A stretch of DNA of 64,000 nucleotides from Sciurus carolinensis (GCF_902686445.1 NC_062229.1:62001-126000), one strand, 5' to 3'; shown: positions 36,634 to 49,089, counted from the first letter of the stretch. Notes: generated from the letters alone by a model not told the origin. Numbers and translations are program-made.

Positions 36634-36639
36634 TTTATT
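36634..36639 (-). terminator. PLPPR3: PLPPR3 polyadenylation signal
   Basis: TTTATT on plus is AATAAA on minus. It lies 75 bp downstream of the PLPPR3 stop codon and about 250 bp from the last PTBP1 signal, so the two genes end tail to tail. Confidence 0.8.
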
Positions 36640-36713
36640 GTTGATCACGAGGTGCCCCAGCCCCCCACCCCTTCCACCCACCCCGGCCCTTGGCGGCCTG
36701 GACAGCGGGAGCT

Positions 36714-39700
36714 TCAGTCCTGGAGCCGGCGGGCCTGCATCCTCCGGAAGTAGTTCTCGGCCTCGGCCTCACCGGCCTCCCGCTCGCCCAGCGCCAGGCC
36801 GCCCGCCTGCCGCCGCAGCGTGGATTCTCGGCTGGCCGGCCCCAGCACCCCATCGGCCGCGCCCTGTGGGGGCAGCCCCTCTCCCGTGGCCAGGTTAACG
36901 GTGGCCACAGCCCCGAAGCGCGGCTCCTCCTGGTCCACGTCGCTGACGGACGAGCCGGGGGACACGCCCGGTGGCTTGGAGCCACCCCGGAAGCCGCGCG
37001 CCAGGTCTCCCAGCTCGTACGCCGCCTCCCCCTCTGACCCCCGGGGACCGCTGCCCGCCACCTTCCACTCCCAGGGCGCGTTACCCGCGGACAGGTGGAC
37101 CACGGGATGGTGGGGCGCGTGCGCGTCGATGGTGACAATGCTGGCTGAGTCGCGGTCCGAGGGCGAGCGGTACTGCGAGGAGTCGGAGCTGGCGCTGGAG
37201 GACGAGGCCGTCTCGGCCGCCTTGGGGCCCGGCCCGCCCGGGGCCTTGGACATGGCTATGACCTGCAGCAGCCGCGGGGGGTTGGCCACGCGGGGCTGCG
37301 TGGGGGCCACGGGGGCCCCACCCTTCTCGGCCATCATGAGCCACTTGGCTCGCACGGCGGCACTGCTCTTGGGGGACAGGCCCGCACCCGCCTGCACCCC
37401 CTCCTCGGGGATGTGCACCAGCGGCTGGGGTCCCGGCCGAGGCGGAAGCATGACCCGCGGCCCCAGCCCCGGCCGTGCCTGCACCGTGGGGTACAGCGAG
37501 GGTGGGATGGGGCCCTCCTCCTCCCCGTCCTCCTCCTCCTCCTCCTCCTCCTCCTCCTCGTCCTCCTCCTCGTCCTCCTCCTCCTCTGCCATGGGCTCCG
37601 CGGGTGCTCGCAGGTGGGCAGGGCTGGCCTCGTCGGGCAGCCCCAGGCCGCGGCCCTCCAGGGACTTCTGCTTCCACTCACTGATGAGCTGCTTGGAGCG
37701 CGAGGCGTCCAGCGGCACGTGGATGGTCATGTGGCGGCGGGCGGGGTCGTCCAGCGAGGGCGTGCTGACCCGGGGCAGCGTGTTGCTGAAGGTCACCAAG
37801 TGCTCCTTGCCCATGGGGCTGCGGGGGGCCAGCAGGTCCACGTCCACGCTGGCCCGCTTCAGACTGCCCAGGGACGTCTTCTCTCGGGCCACAGGCCGGG
37901 GCACGCCCTCCAGGCGGCCTGGTGGGCCCAGCTCGTCCGTGCTCACAGACTTGTTCTGCTGGTAGACCGAGTCGTGGCCCCGCTGGGTCAGCGCCCGCAG
38001 CGCGTCCTTGGCAGGTGGGGGAGCCATGGGTTTCTCTGCGGGTGGGGCCTGGAAGTTGCCCACCGCGTGGCAGGCCTAGGGGGACACAGGCCAGCGTGAG
38101 CCCCTGCCGGCGACAGCCCTGCCGGCAGGGGACCTGCCCTGGAACCTGAGGGGCAGCTGGGATCTCCCTGGTGGGCGCTGAGGTCTGAGTCACGAGGTCA
38201 CTTCGGAGTCCCCAGGACAGGGCCGGCCTCCCACTGCCCACCACGGCCAGCCTCCCTCCTCGGCGCCTCACCAGGTAGGCCGCGATGCCCGCCCCGATGA
38301 GGAAGCCTGCGTAGACGTCCACGGGGTGGCTGCGGTACTGGGTGATCTGGGTGAGCCCGCAGATGCCCGCGGCGATGGCGAAGGCGAACACCAGGATGGG
38401 CTTCAGCAGCTTGGTGGCGTCCGAGATGACGGAGTTGAAGTACATCTGGGGGGGGCGCTGGGTCAGGCCAGGCTGGTGCCCGGTGGGCGGGGCGGGGGCG
38501 GGCACTCACCGACACGTAGACGGCGGCGAAGGCGGACAGGGTGGCGTGCTGGGACGGGAAGGTCTTCCTGCAAGAGCGGGGCGTGAGCCGGGCCCGGGGC
38601 CCAGGGCCTGCGGGCGGGAGGGGGACGGGGCTCACCGTGCAGACAGGATGGCGTGGGCGTCGGGGCCAGCGCAGATGTCCTGCGTGATGTAGGGGTTGGC
38701 CTCGCAGGACGTGCCCAGCAGGGTGTAGTTGGGCTTGCAGACGGTCAGGAAGAAGGGCGCGTGGTAGCCGGTGGCCAGCTGGATGACGTCCGTCACCAGA
38801 GCCGTGGCACACAGGCCAAACACGTGGACGCCTGCGTGGGAGCGGCATCAGGGCCGGAGGGCAGAGCTGCCCGCCCTGTGCTGGACCTCCGGGCAGCAGG
38901 GGGACACCAGCACTCACCCACGAAGCGCACGGTGCGCCGCAGGAAGGAGTTGAAGTTGCAGCCGCCGGCGCTGATGCTGCCCTCGGCCCCGCCGGCGCCC
39001 CCGCCGCGGCCCCAGAGCCGGGACTGCAGGCAGTACAGCAGCCCCTCGCCGACCATGATCTGCCGACAGGGAGGGGTCAGGCAGGCCGCCGCCGCCCCTG
39101 GGCGGGCGGGCGCACGCGCACTCACCGAGGCAGCAGGGGCCGCGAAGGCCAGGCTGAGCAGCATCAGCAGGGGCACCAGCTCCTCCCTGCTGTCCACGTA
39201 GGGCATGGACAGCCTGCGGTCATGGCACTGGAAGCCCACCTGGGCCGGCCTGAAGAGGTCAGTCAGCTCCAGGAAGTACAGGGACACAACGGAGCAGGCC
39301 ACGATGGGCAGCTGCAGGCAGACGACGCTGGCCGGGTCACCGTCCACCTGCCACTGGTGCTCACTCAGCCGAGTGACCACCCTTGGTCCAGCTGGCACGC
39401 CATTCCAGCACCAGAAACCTGCTCCTCCAGTCGTGATCTCCACCTGCCACCCCCCACTCACCCTCCTGCCTGTCCACCTTTGCCCACCATCCACACACCC
39501 ATGGTCCACCCACCTGTCCACCCACAGACCTCCCAGCACCCATCCACCCGCCGACCGTTTCCTCAGCAAGGAGCCTCAGACTCTCCTCCCACTGGGCTTC
39601 CCCTCCCCTGCCCACCCAGGATGTGCCTCCCTTAGACCCACTGCTGACCAGGCACCCTGGACAGCCTCCCTGGACATCCCTGTGCTGCCCCCTTCTGCCA

Positions 39701-41786
39701 GGCCCCTCCCCCAGGAGCTGCCCACCCCACACAGCCCTGAGAAGGTCCCAGGGGATGCGCGTGGCAGCCCCTGTAGGGGAGGCCACGTGTCTGAGGGGCC
39801 AGAGTGAAGCCCCCAGGGAACCGAGGTCCACACCCACCTGCAGCCCCGGCCTGGCCCCAGCCCTGCGGAAGGTTCGAGGCAGGACAGACTCCCAGGCCCA
39901 GGTCAGGGCCAGGAGGGCCACGCTGGAACTAAATGTCCTGGGGCACGCGGGGATCCAGGCGCCGGGCCTCTGACCCGGGCATGCAGGTGTGAGGCCCAGG
40001 CAGGACAGCCATGGGCAGCCCCTGCCTGGGTGGGTTCCTGGCCCGAGCATGCCTCGGTTTCCCCCACTGTAACTTGGGGATGCTAAAGTAGCCACGTCCT
40101 CGGGCTCCGGTGCAAGGGCTGGGTGGGTGCAGATTCACAGTGCGTGGCCCAGGCCCTGCGTGGCCCTGCGTGGCCCTGCGTGGCCCTGCGGTTACTCTTC
40201 TCTTACTATTTCCACGTGGTTGGCCGCAGAGGAACTTAGAGCGACACAGGCAGAGTTCGTAGTGGGGCCTGAGCACAGCCTAACAAACATCAAGTCCTTC
40301 AGCGAGAAGGTTGTCCTAGGGGCTGGGCTGCAGCTCAAGGATAAGAGTGCCTGCCTGGTCGTGAGAGGCTCTGCTTCAAGCCTCAGGGCTGCAGAAATGA
40401 AGTCTGCTTTGAAGTTCTCTGTGGATCCACCCCTGACACTGGGTCTCGGGCAGGTGTGACTTCAGGGCCCTCCTCACCTGCTTGCTAACAGAGGGCAGGC
40501 AAGGGGGCACTGGGGAGCCGCAGCAGGATCTGGGGCTGGAGAGAGGCCAATTCTGAAATGGGCTGCTAAGCAGGGGGAGGGGAGAGGGGAAACCAGGGCA
40601 GGACGGAGGCAGAACCTCAGCTGGGCCACAGGTGGGTGCAGCGGTGGTGAGGTGCACGTCCAGACTCCGTGGGCCAGGTGGGGTCCCAGGTCACAGCCTG
40701 CCACCCAGGAAGGTCCTTAAACCCCCACCCCTCACTCCCTCCAGAGACCCTCAGCTGAACAGCACACTGGCCCCGAGGACGGCTGCCCGAATCAAGGGCG
40801 TCCTGCCCGTGTGCTGCTACGACAGACAGGAACAGCGCCCGGCCTCGCCCGTCACCCCAGCGACTCCGAGGCTGAGGCACGGGAGGGCGAGGTCCCAGCC
40901 AGCCTGCGCTCAACCCTGTCTCAAGAAAAGCACCGAGGGCCAGGGCGCAGCTGGGTGGTGGGTCCCTGCCTCCTGTCAGGAAGCCCCGGGCTCCATCCCC
41001 AGCGCTGCGGAGTAAGAATAAAGGGGGAATAAGAAGTGTGAGGAGAAAGGAGGGTCTCAGAGGGTTTCCCCAGGGTGAGACCGGGAGAGGGGAGGAGCAG
41101 AGGGAGCAGGGGCCTGCAGGGCGCCCGGGGCTCCGGGCAAGACCCTCCCTGGGACTGGGTGTTCTGGGAAGGCCATCCAAGGACAGCCGGCACCAGCCTG
41201 AGCACCGCTTCCACTTTTAAAGAACTGTGTCCGGCTGGCTCTGCCTTTGTAGATATTAATTCCCACCAGCTCCAATCTAGGGATGGGGGATACCTGCCGG
41301 AGACAGGGGCCCCTGCACCTCTGCACCTGCCAAATGATTAGCAGGGGAGGGCTTGACCTTCGACCTCGGGCTCCACAGCCCAGGAGGTGGGGGCTGCACA
41401 GCACCCAGCCCCGCCTCCTGTCCTGTGGTCTCCCCCACCAGCCCCTCCAGGCCAGCTACTGACCTGTACCCCTGACTGAGTCCCACCTCCCAGCATGTGC
41501 CCCACTGTCCTCTTCGGTGCCTCTGGAACTCCTACTCGACCTGCAGAGCCCAACTCGTCTGACCCACTTCCCAGGCCCCACCCCGGCCCCAGATACCCGC
41601 GTTCTGCCCCACCGACGAAGGCCCGAGGCAGCAGGGCCCGCTCCTGCCCCCCCAAATGGGGTGTCTGAAAGTAGGCGGAACGGTGGCCCCACCAGCGCGC
41701 CCCCCACGCACCTCCACGAAGTAGAAGCAGGGCAGAAGCGTCATGCTGTCCTTGGGGGTTTTATTCTTCTCCTTGGCGTTGATCAT
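36714..41786 (-). CDS. PLPPR3: PLPPR3, phospholipid phosphatase-related protein 3
   Basis: This is a neuronal six-pass membrane protein (plasticity-related gene family). Coding exons, in transcript order: 41786-41712, 39311-39126, 39059-38918, 38831-38636, 38567-38510, 38445-38272, 38075-36714. They total 2193 nt, or 730 residues. It starts [20 protein letters not shown]. The first about 277 residues are the membrane part, and the last exon encodes a cytoplasmic tail of about 450 residues ending [10 protein letters not shown]. The tail has a long Glu/Asp run (plus 37526-37600). The equivalents of the lipid phosphatase motifs read [11 protein letters not shown] and [10 protein letters not shown], lacking residues of the active PSGH and SR-H-D motifs, so it is probably not an active phosphatase, as known for the family. 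The 5' UTR joins at an acceptor before 41799. Confidence 0.97.
37526..37600 (-). repeat. PLPPR3: Glu/Asp-coding (GAG)n tract in PLPPR3
   Basis: The plus strand is an almost pure cctcctcct run with cgtcc interruptions. On minus it encodes an acidic run with a few Asp and Gly. Human PLPPR3 has a similar tract of different length. Confidence 0.95.
39470..39555. repeat. CCAYCCAC-type low-complexity repeat
   Basis: Short repeats such as ccatccacacacccatggtc and cccacctgtccacccac lie in the first coding intron of PLPPR3. The rest of this intron (39312-41711) is unremarkable apart from the SINEs listed. Confidence 0.8.
40143..40192. repeat. 10-bp tandem repeat, about four copies
   Basis: The unit is ccctgcgtgg, perfect over three units, in a PLPPR3 intron. 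Confidence 0.9.
40317..40395 (+). repeat. Old ID SINE
   Basis: ggggctgggctgcagctcaa ... gcttcaagcctcagggctgc preserves the head and end of an ID element with substitutions. Confidence 0.65.
40838..41025 (+). repeat. B1-dID SINE
   Basis: Contains ccgaggctgaggcacgggag, caaccctgtctcaagaaaag and the ID end gggctccatccccagcgctg. Confidence 0.85.
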
Positions 41787-41849
41787 GGTGTCGCGGGCGC
41801 TGTAGGCCGTGGTAGGAGAGGAACAAAGCCGCGCTAGAGGGTGGGCGTC

Positions 41850-42700
41850 AGACTGCGCCCCGGGGTACCCGGGGGCCGGCGGGGAGGGCCGGGCAAGGAT
41901 GCGCAGGAGCCGGAGGAGAGGGCGACGGGGCCTGCCTAGCAATCAGGCTTCGGGCACCCCGCGGCCGGCGGGTCGGGAAGGGCCGGCGCGGCGCAGCCCG
42001 GGCTCGGGGTCGCGGGCGCGGCGGGTGGGGTCGGCCGGCGGCCGCAGCCCCCTCACCTGGCGGCCGGCGCGGAGCCGCGGAGCTGGCGGCGGCAGGGCTG
42101 CGGCGTCGCGAGCACAAAGCGCGGCCCCTCCCCGCGGGGCGGGGCGGAGGGGAGGGTCCGCGGAGCCGCGGCGGCCGGGGCGCGGCGCGCGGCGCGGGCT
42201 CTTTGTCTGCGCGCGTCGGGGGCGCAGCGCGCGTCCACCGCGGGCCGCCGGCCCCGCCCTCGCCCGGGCCGCCCCCTCCGGGCCTGTGGGTCCCGCCCCG
42301 CGGCCGGGGCCGCGCTGGCTCCCCACCTGGCCTCCTGGGAGGCCCCGGGACGCACGGTGGGCGCGCGGTCTGCGTCTGCCTGCGCCTCTCGCGGCCTCTC
42401 TGGCGCCCGCCCTGCCCCGTTCGCGGCCCCGGGTGCGGGATACCCGCCCTCGCCGCCGCCGGTTTCCATGGCGAGCTCCGCGGGCGCCCGAGCGACCCGC
42501 GACAAAGATGCCTGGCCGGAGCGGCGGGGCTCGCCCTCGTACGCCCGCGGGGGTCTCTCGGCCACCGCGGCCGGGGCGCAGGGCCTGGAGGTGCGGTGCA
42601 CCTGGGCCTGTGGGGCGAGCACGGCCCACCCCGTGCTCCACTCGGGGAACCTGAGACCCCGGAGCCCAGCTCAGGGCGCAGGGCCGTCCGGCCTCCCGGC
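41850..42700 (-). promoter_or_regulatory. PLPPR3: PLPPR3 CpG-island promoter and non-coding first exon
   Basis: This is dense CpG sequence. On minus a donor (ccag followed by gtgagg) at 42056-42055 would close a 5' UTR exon at 42057. That exon would splice to 41799, just 13 nt before the ATG. The start site is not determinable from sequence alone. Confidence 0.75.
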
Positions 42701-43261
42701 AGGGGTCCCTGCGCGCCTGTGTTTCAGCCCCTCTACACCCACCGCACGCCGGGCCTGAACAGCTGCTGGCAGCGGCGACATAACCTGGCAGCCCCGCAGT
42801 CGCCTCGCCAGCTTAAGGCCTGCGCCCACCGGCCCTCCGCTGTGCGCCTCCGCCTTCTCCCTCCACCCTGCCCGCCCTCGCCCTTCTCCGGTCTGTCCTG
42901 TTAGTCACGATATTTTCCCGAAATTGACTTCTGTCTTCAGTCCCAACTGCATGTTTTCAAAGAGCTTCCTTGTGGCAATGTAGGGAGCAGACAGATGTGG
43001 ATGGTGGGAACATGGGGTTGGGGGAACCGTCCTGTAAGTGGACGCACAGCGCTGACCCCACGAAATTTCTTTCCCAAGAAGAAATTTGCCTGCTTTGCTC
43101 CCTAGCCTCAGTGGGCCGGACGTGTCACTCCTCACCTGTTCACTGCAGGCCCAAGATAATGGCGATGGGAGGAACCCAGGAGACTTGTGCCCAGATCCTA
43201 AAACTCTGGGAGATAAGGATAGTTCCTCCTAACGATATTATCTGTAAGAATATACAATTAA

Positions 43262-43685
43262 GAATCCAATTAGAGCCTATAATCCTGCAGCTCGGGAGAC
43301 TGAGGCAGGAGGATCTCGAGTTCAAAGCCAGTTCAGCAAAAGCAAGAGGCTAAGCAACTGAGTGAGACCCTTTCTCTAGATAAAATACAAAATAGGGCTG
43401 GGGATGTGGCTCAGTAGTCGAGTGCCCCAGAGTTCAATCCCCAGTACCCACTCCCCTGAAAAGAATCCCAGTTCGAAGCTGGGTCTGGTGGCACAGGCCT
43501 GTAATCCCAGTGACTTGGGAGGCCGAGGCAGGAGGATTGCAAGTTCAAAGCCAGCTTCGGCAATTTGGCAACAAGACCCTAAGCAACTTAGTGAGACTCT
43601 ATTAAAATAAAAAAATAAAAAGGGCTGGGACATAGGTCAGTGGTTAAGCACTCCTGGGCTCAATCCCTGGTACAAAGAAAAAAAT
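43262..43685 (+). repeat. Two B1-dID SINEs in tandem
   Basis: The first runs 43262-43450 (gcctataatcctgcagctcg ... gttcaatccccagtacc). The second runs 43473-43685 (ctgggtctggtggcacagg ... gggctcaatccctggtac). Confidence 0.92.
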
Positions 43686-44479
43686 CCAGTTAGAACCAGT
43701 CAGCGTGGGTCAAGGTGGCCTAGAGTTGCCTTGGCCGTGGGATTTGAAAGTCTGCTATCACCTGCTGTTAAAAGTCAAGTCATGGACCTGGGTGGGCCTC
43801 CCTGGAACCTCTGGTCTGAGTGGACACTCTCCTTGGGGGCGTCCCATCGTCCCCTTCCTCTCCTTTCAGCAGATGCTTTCCTGGCACTCCGAGCGACGTG
43901 CCTGAAATCTTTCTGACTCGATCACAAGAACGGGGGTTTGAAGAGGGGTCTTCCTGATGCCTCAGTTTCTCCGAAGGCCCAGCTCTGTAGCAGTAAGAGT
44001 GCATCTGACGGTTGGCATTGGCCTCCGACCTCAGTTTCCTGGCCTGTAAGTGGGCACAGGAGGGCCCCTGCGGTAGCCGGCATGCCAGCCCGCTGCCCAC
44101 ACGGACAACGGCATGGTGATAGATGGAAGCACCTGCGGGCAGACGGGGAGGGGGCACGGCACACCCGTCCACAGGGCTGTCTGCCCTCCCCCCTGGCTAG
44201 GGCTGAGCCTCAGTTTCCCCAGCCACCAGCAGGAGAGGAGCCTGGGAGGCTGTTGGGAATCCTGGTGATGAAAGGTGGCCACAAACCGCCCTCGGGGCAG
44301 GAGGAAGGGGAAGGTGTGGCAACCCTCTCTGATGCCTGGGGAGGAGCAAGGCGGGAGACCCGTCCTGCGGCCTCCTGGGAGGACCAGGAGTAGGTGGGAG
44401 CTTTCCTCCTGTCCACCCCTGTGGTGGAGAGGGAGCAGCCTGCCCCAGGAGACGCGCTGCTGCTGAGGGATCTGTAGTC

Positions 44480-44600
44480 AGTCTGGGCACTAGGGAGTGA
44501 GTCCCTGTCTCTAATGAAACACAAAACAGGGCTGGGGCTGGGGCTCAGTGGTGGAGCGCCCCCGAGTGCAATCCCCAGTGCCAAAACCAAACCCAAACAA
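44480..44600 (+). repeat. SINE, right part of B1-dID
   Basis: The fragment starts within the B1/ID junction (gtgagtccctgtctctaat) and carries a clean ID part: ggggctggggctcagtggtg, cgagtgcaatccccagtgcc. Confidence 0.85.
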
Positions 44601-45689
44601 AGCAAGTTCAGAGCAGAACAGTGGGTGGATCGCACCAGACAAGCCTGCTTGGTGCTCAGCACAGCTCTTTGGGGCAGGGCCAGCTCATGTCCCCATTGCA
44701 GAGAGGGGAGCTACCCAGAGGTCACTCAACTGGGAAGGAATGAATCCTTGGGCCCCAAGTCCACAGGGAGCACTGTGCTCTGGGCAAGCTGATCTGCAGG
44801 GAGGAAACGGGGCCCTGGGAGAGATGAGGCCTGAGCTTGCCCAGGAATGTGGTGGACAGCAGGTGGGCCTCAGGGGAGAGGATGGGCAGGTGGGATCCAG
44901 GGAGGACACAGGCAGAGCAGAGTCAGGGCTGAGCCTGGGGCTGTGCGGTGGATGCTGCTAGGAGGCTGGGCCTGGAGGCTCAGCAGAGCCCAGATGGAGC
45001 TCAGGACCCCAATGCCAGGGCCGGACAGAGGACCCCAAAATCTACCTGATCGCCTCTGGGAGATGAACCGCCCTGGGGAGTCCCCACAGCCCCAGACATG
45101 AGCCAGTGTCCCCAAGGACAGGGAGCCACGGCATCCCCTCCTCCCACCTTGCCTCAGCTAGGCACCTTTTAAAAATAAGATGGGATGGTGACAGGCACGC
45201 TGCCCAGGAGCCTGCACAGGAGGGTGGCACATGGAGGCCAGCCTCAGCACCTGTGCGTGCCACCCCCCCATCCCCCGGCTCTGCAGGTGCCTTCCAGGAA
45301 GCAGCCAGGCCGCTCCCACCGCTGCAGGGTCTCCATTCCTGCCCACGGAGAGGAGGCCAGCCTCTCAGGTCCTGCCCAGCACGGCCTCAGGGTTGTCCCA
45401 GGGGTGTGAAGGGCACCTCACTGGGGCTTTGATTTGCGTTTCCATGACGACTAAGGAAGTCACCGTCTTTTTGTATTCTCCTCCCAGAAGTGTCTATTCA
45501 ACCCTTCGCCCTTGTTTTAATCTGGTTTTTGCTTTTGAAGTACGAGAGTCTTTGCATTTGGGAGACTCACTGCCGATCTGACCTCCCCGTCTGACCTCCC
45601 GGTCCCCGTCTCTGGGGCCTGGGCCCTCTGCAGACGGGGGTGTAGGGAGCGCCTCTGGGATCCTCCACTGACCGAGGGCCTCCACAGGT

Positions 45690-45870
45690 GCTCAGAGAAC
45701 CAGACACAAAGGGCCGCACGGCGGGCGGCTTCACTGGGAGGAAACGCCACCTGGACAGGGGCGTCCAGAGACCGGGCACCAACCTGTGGACGTGTGGGTG
45801 TGGGCTGGGGACAGCACTGCTCATGTGCACGGGGCTCTCGGGATGATGAGAATATCCGGAAAGTGTGATG
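45690..45870. repeat. Degenerate L1-like dispersed repeat
   Basis: It shares 'gtgctcagagaaccagacac' and 'acaggggcgtccagagac' with 14385-14545 and the 9650 copy. Confidence 0.5.
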
Positions 45871-45969
45871 GCCACATAACTGACTGCAGCAAAGTCCACG
45901 GCACCGGACCCGAGGGGGGAGCCGTCTCAACAAGTAAAACGATGTTTAAACAGTAACGTGAAGCCCCCC

Positions 45970-46345
45970 TCCCCCTAATCCCAGTGACTTAGGCGCAGAG
46001 GCAGAGACGCAAGTTCAAGGCCAGGCTAAGTACTTAGTGAGACCCTCTCAAGATAAAGAGGGCTGGGTACCAGTGGTAGAGCACGCCTAGATTCAATCCC
46101 CAGTCCTGCAAAAAGAAAAAAAGTCTGAAACACGCACGGTGGCTCACACCTGCAATCCCAGCGGCTCGGGAGGCTGAGGCAGGAGGACTGTGAGTTCCAA
46201 GCCAGCCTCAGCAAAAGTGAGGCACTAAGCAACTCAGTGAGTCCCTGTCTCTAACACAAAATAGGCCTGGGGATGTGGCTCAGCGGTGGAGCGCCCCCGA
46301 GTGCAATCCCCAGTGCCAAAACAAAACAAAAAACAAAAAAGACCC
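45970..46345 (+). repeat. Two B1-dID SINEs
   Basis: The copies run 45970-46112 and 46130-46345. The second is well preserved: ggtggctcacacctgcaatc, gaggctgaggcaggaggact, ggggatgtggctcagcggtg. Confidence 0.92.
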
Positions 46346-47361
46346 TCAAAATGAACAATACAGGCACCTGCCACCTGCCAGGCCTGCATTCCAGGCCTGC
46401 GATTTTGGGCCCCAGGCCCTGCCAGGAGTTCGGTGGTCTCAGCCAGTGGCGGGGGCTCTGGCCCTGGGGTAACTGGCTGATGTCCCGCCCGGGCCCGGAG
46501 CGTCGGAGGCTGGACAGTGGGAACAGCCGGGGCACGTGGGGTCGGGAGCAGTTTGATGGAGACTTGGGCAACTTCCCGTGTTCTGACCGGGGACGCAGTC
46601 ACCAGGGCTGCCGGGCGAGCCCAGTGCCTGCAGCGCCCCCGGGGCTGCGGTGCCCACCCGCCTGGCTTCCCCAGCTGGGCCGAGGTCCCGCCGAGGAGGG
46701 AGGACAGCGAGGTGTGGGGCTCACAGCCACCCAGCGCTGCAGGGACTGTGCCGGGGGTGTTGGGGCCCTGTCCTCTCAGGGCGCAGCAGGATGGGGAGGC
46801 TGGGGGTCTCCCCAGGCTGACGGCCGGGGCCCTGAAGGCAGAGGAGCAGGCTTTGGGGAGCAGAGCCGCCCCCCTCCAGCAGGGTGGTGGCGGGAGTCTG
46901 GACCCGAGTCCTGTGGCCTCCAGCCAGAGCCAGTGCAGCCCCTTCTGGGACACCCTGTGTGTGCTGGCCAGAGCTAGCTGCCTCTGCAGCTGACCTTTGG
47001 GGTCCAGGGAAAGGGGGCTTGCAGGGAGCCCAGAGAGGGGCGCTGGGAGAGGAGAGGGTGCTCGCTGGAGGGGGACAGGGGACTCCAGAGTCACCAACCA
47101 GCTTGCGGAGGCTCGCAGGGGAGCAGAGGGGCCTGGGTGAGAGCCAGGTGAGTCTGTGCTTTGGGCTGGGGTCAAGGGGTCAAAGGGTCAGGGTTAGAGG
47201 CATGGCTTAGGCTGGGGTTAGGGACAAGTTCAGGGCTAGTTTTCGTCTTGGGTGTTTGGCATTAGACTTAGTTTAGGCTCAGGGTCAAGTCCGGGCTCCT
47301 CTTGGGGCACAGAGGGGTCTGTCCCTGAGCTTGACCCCAGCCTGGGTCGTTTTAGAATAGA

Positions 47362-47510
47362 GGCGGGTGTGGAGGTGCACACCATTGGGAGCTGGAGGCC
47401 AGCCTGGGGAAGTCAGCCGGACCTTCTCAAAATAAAAGCCAAGGACTGGGGTCTGGCTCTGTGGGAGAGACCCTGGGTTTACTCCCCAGCACCGCAAAAA
47501 CAAGCAGATA
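47362..47510 (+). repeat. B1-dID SINE, internally deleted
   Basis: ggtgtggaggtgcacacca leads to a shortened B1 part, then an ID-like end gtttactccccagcaccgc. Confidence 0.7.
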
Positions 47511-48261
47511 AGCAAGTAGTGAGATCAACAAGCAAGGCCGCGGTGCACCCGTCTCCCGGAGGCAGCCGGCCTGCGGGCGGGTGCCCGGGCTGTCGGGGAG
47601 GAGCGCAGGGGCCTCTTGACCCAGGTTCTTGCCTGTCCTCCCCAGGGCCGCCGAGACAAGCTGACCCTGCCCTCGCCCGTGGCCCGACACTGGCCACGCG
47701 GTCTCGGTGAGTTTGCTGGTGCGTTGGGCAGTGGCTCTGTTCTGGTTCTGGCTCTGTGACACGTTAGGGTCCAACTCAGGGCCTTCCCGGGCAGCCCTGT
47801 GCCTTCAGGGTCCTGCTGGACCCTCCCAATCACATTTGTGGCGAGAATTACTGTTCCTTTTCTGCAGGGCGGGGGCCAGGGACCTGGAGAGGCAAGCAAC
47901 TCTGCCAGGGCCCCACAGCAGGTTCGTGCCCAGGACTGGCATCCACGCCTCGCAGAGAAGAGTTCACCTTGGTGTCATTCATGAGAGACAGACCGCAGCC
48001 CAGCCCTGGGCCTCCTGTGTCCTGCTGCCCATCCCTCAGCCTACTGACCGTGCCACCTGCAGCCCCGCAGCCCCAGGTCCTGCCCTGCACCCACCCTCGG
48101 CCCTTTCTGCCTAGCGCCTGCTGCTTACCAGGCTCACCTGTGACCTCACCAGGAACCTGCGTGTCCCCTCTGGAGAGAGGTGGGCAGGGGATGCAAAGCT
48201 GGGGCTGCCCCCGCCCGCCCGGCCCCTCGTCTGGTCTGGCTGGCCCGTTCTTTGTCTTCCA

Positions 48262-48570
48262 TCTTTAACAGCTTTATTGAGATATGCCACACACCACGCA
48301 ATCTGCCCACTTAGCAGCTCAGCAGAATTGTGTGACACCCCTGTCCGGTTCCAGAACATTCCACCATTCTGCAGGGAAGTCCGTCCCCACAAGCACCCGT
48401 CTCCCTAGCCCTGCTCCCACAGGTCTACGTCCCTCTCTGGAGGCCCCTGTCCTGGACCCTCCTGTCCTGGTCACACACTGTGGCCCGTATGTCTGGCTCT
48501 CAGGGCCTCAGGTCCATCCACACTGCAGCCGTCCCCTTGCTCCTGCCCTGGCCAAGGACGCTGCAGGTGG
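48262..48570. repeat. Old L1 3' fragment
   Basis: 'aacagctttattgagatatg' and 'gttccagaacattccaccat' are typical of old L1 tails. The end of the block matches 17640-17900. Confidence 0.75.
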
Positions 48571-48647
48571 ACGGTGGGTATGTCCCTTCACCCGTGGGCC
48601 AGCGCCTGCCTGCTCACTTCTTTCTTGTACCCTTGTGTTTTGTTTTG

Positions 48648-49010
48648 TCGGCGCTGGGGACTGAATCAGGGTGCTCTGGCCTGGAACGTAGGCGCTGCAG
48701 GGTGGCTGGGTCATCCCCGAGTGGCCAGGGTGACAGACTCCTTGCACTTCTGTGAGCCTGAGATGCTTAAAAGTGAAATATTAAAGCCAGGCACCACGGT
48801 GCCTGCCTGTCATTCCAGCAACTCAGGAGGCTGAGGCAGGAGGACGGTCAGTTCAAGGCCAGCCTCGGCAACTTAGCATGGCCCCTTGTAACTTAGCAAG
48901 ACCCTGCCTCAAAAACAACAAAATAATAGTAATAGTAACGGCTGGGGATGTGGCTCAGTGGTGAGGCACCCCTGGGTTAAAGACCCAGCATCCAAAAGAA
49001 AGAAAGAAAA
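48648..49010. repeat. ID fragment (-) and B1-dID SINE (+)
   Basis: 48648-48735 reads ggcgctggggactgaatcag (minus element). 48786-49010 is a plus B1-dID with a longer internal A-rich linker and an intact-looking ggggatgtggctcagtggtg. Confidence 0.85.
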
Positions 49011-49089
49011 GCTGTGTTGGCAGAGGACAGGCCCCGCACCCTCTGGGGCTGGAGCTCGAGACACCACTGCTCTCCACCTGGGCTTCTCC

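Noticed and set aside
36820..37965. 381-codon plus-strand open frame
   Set aside because: It is the antisense shadow of the last PLPPR3 exon; the poly-Ser run is the complement of the Glu codons.
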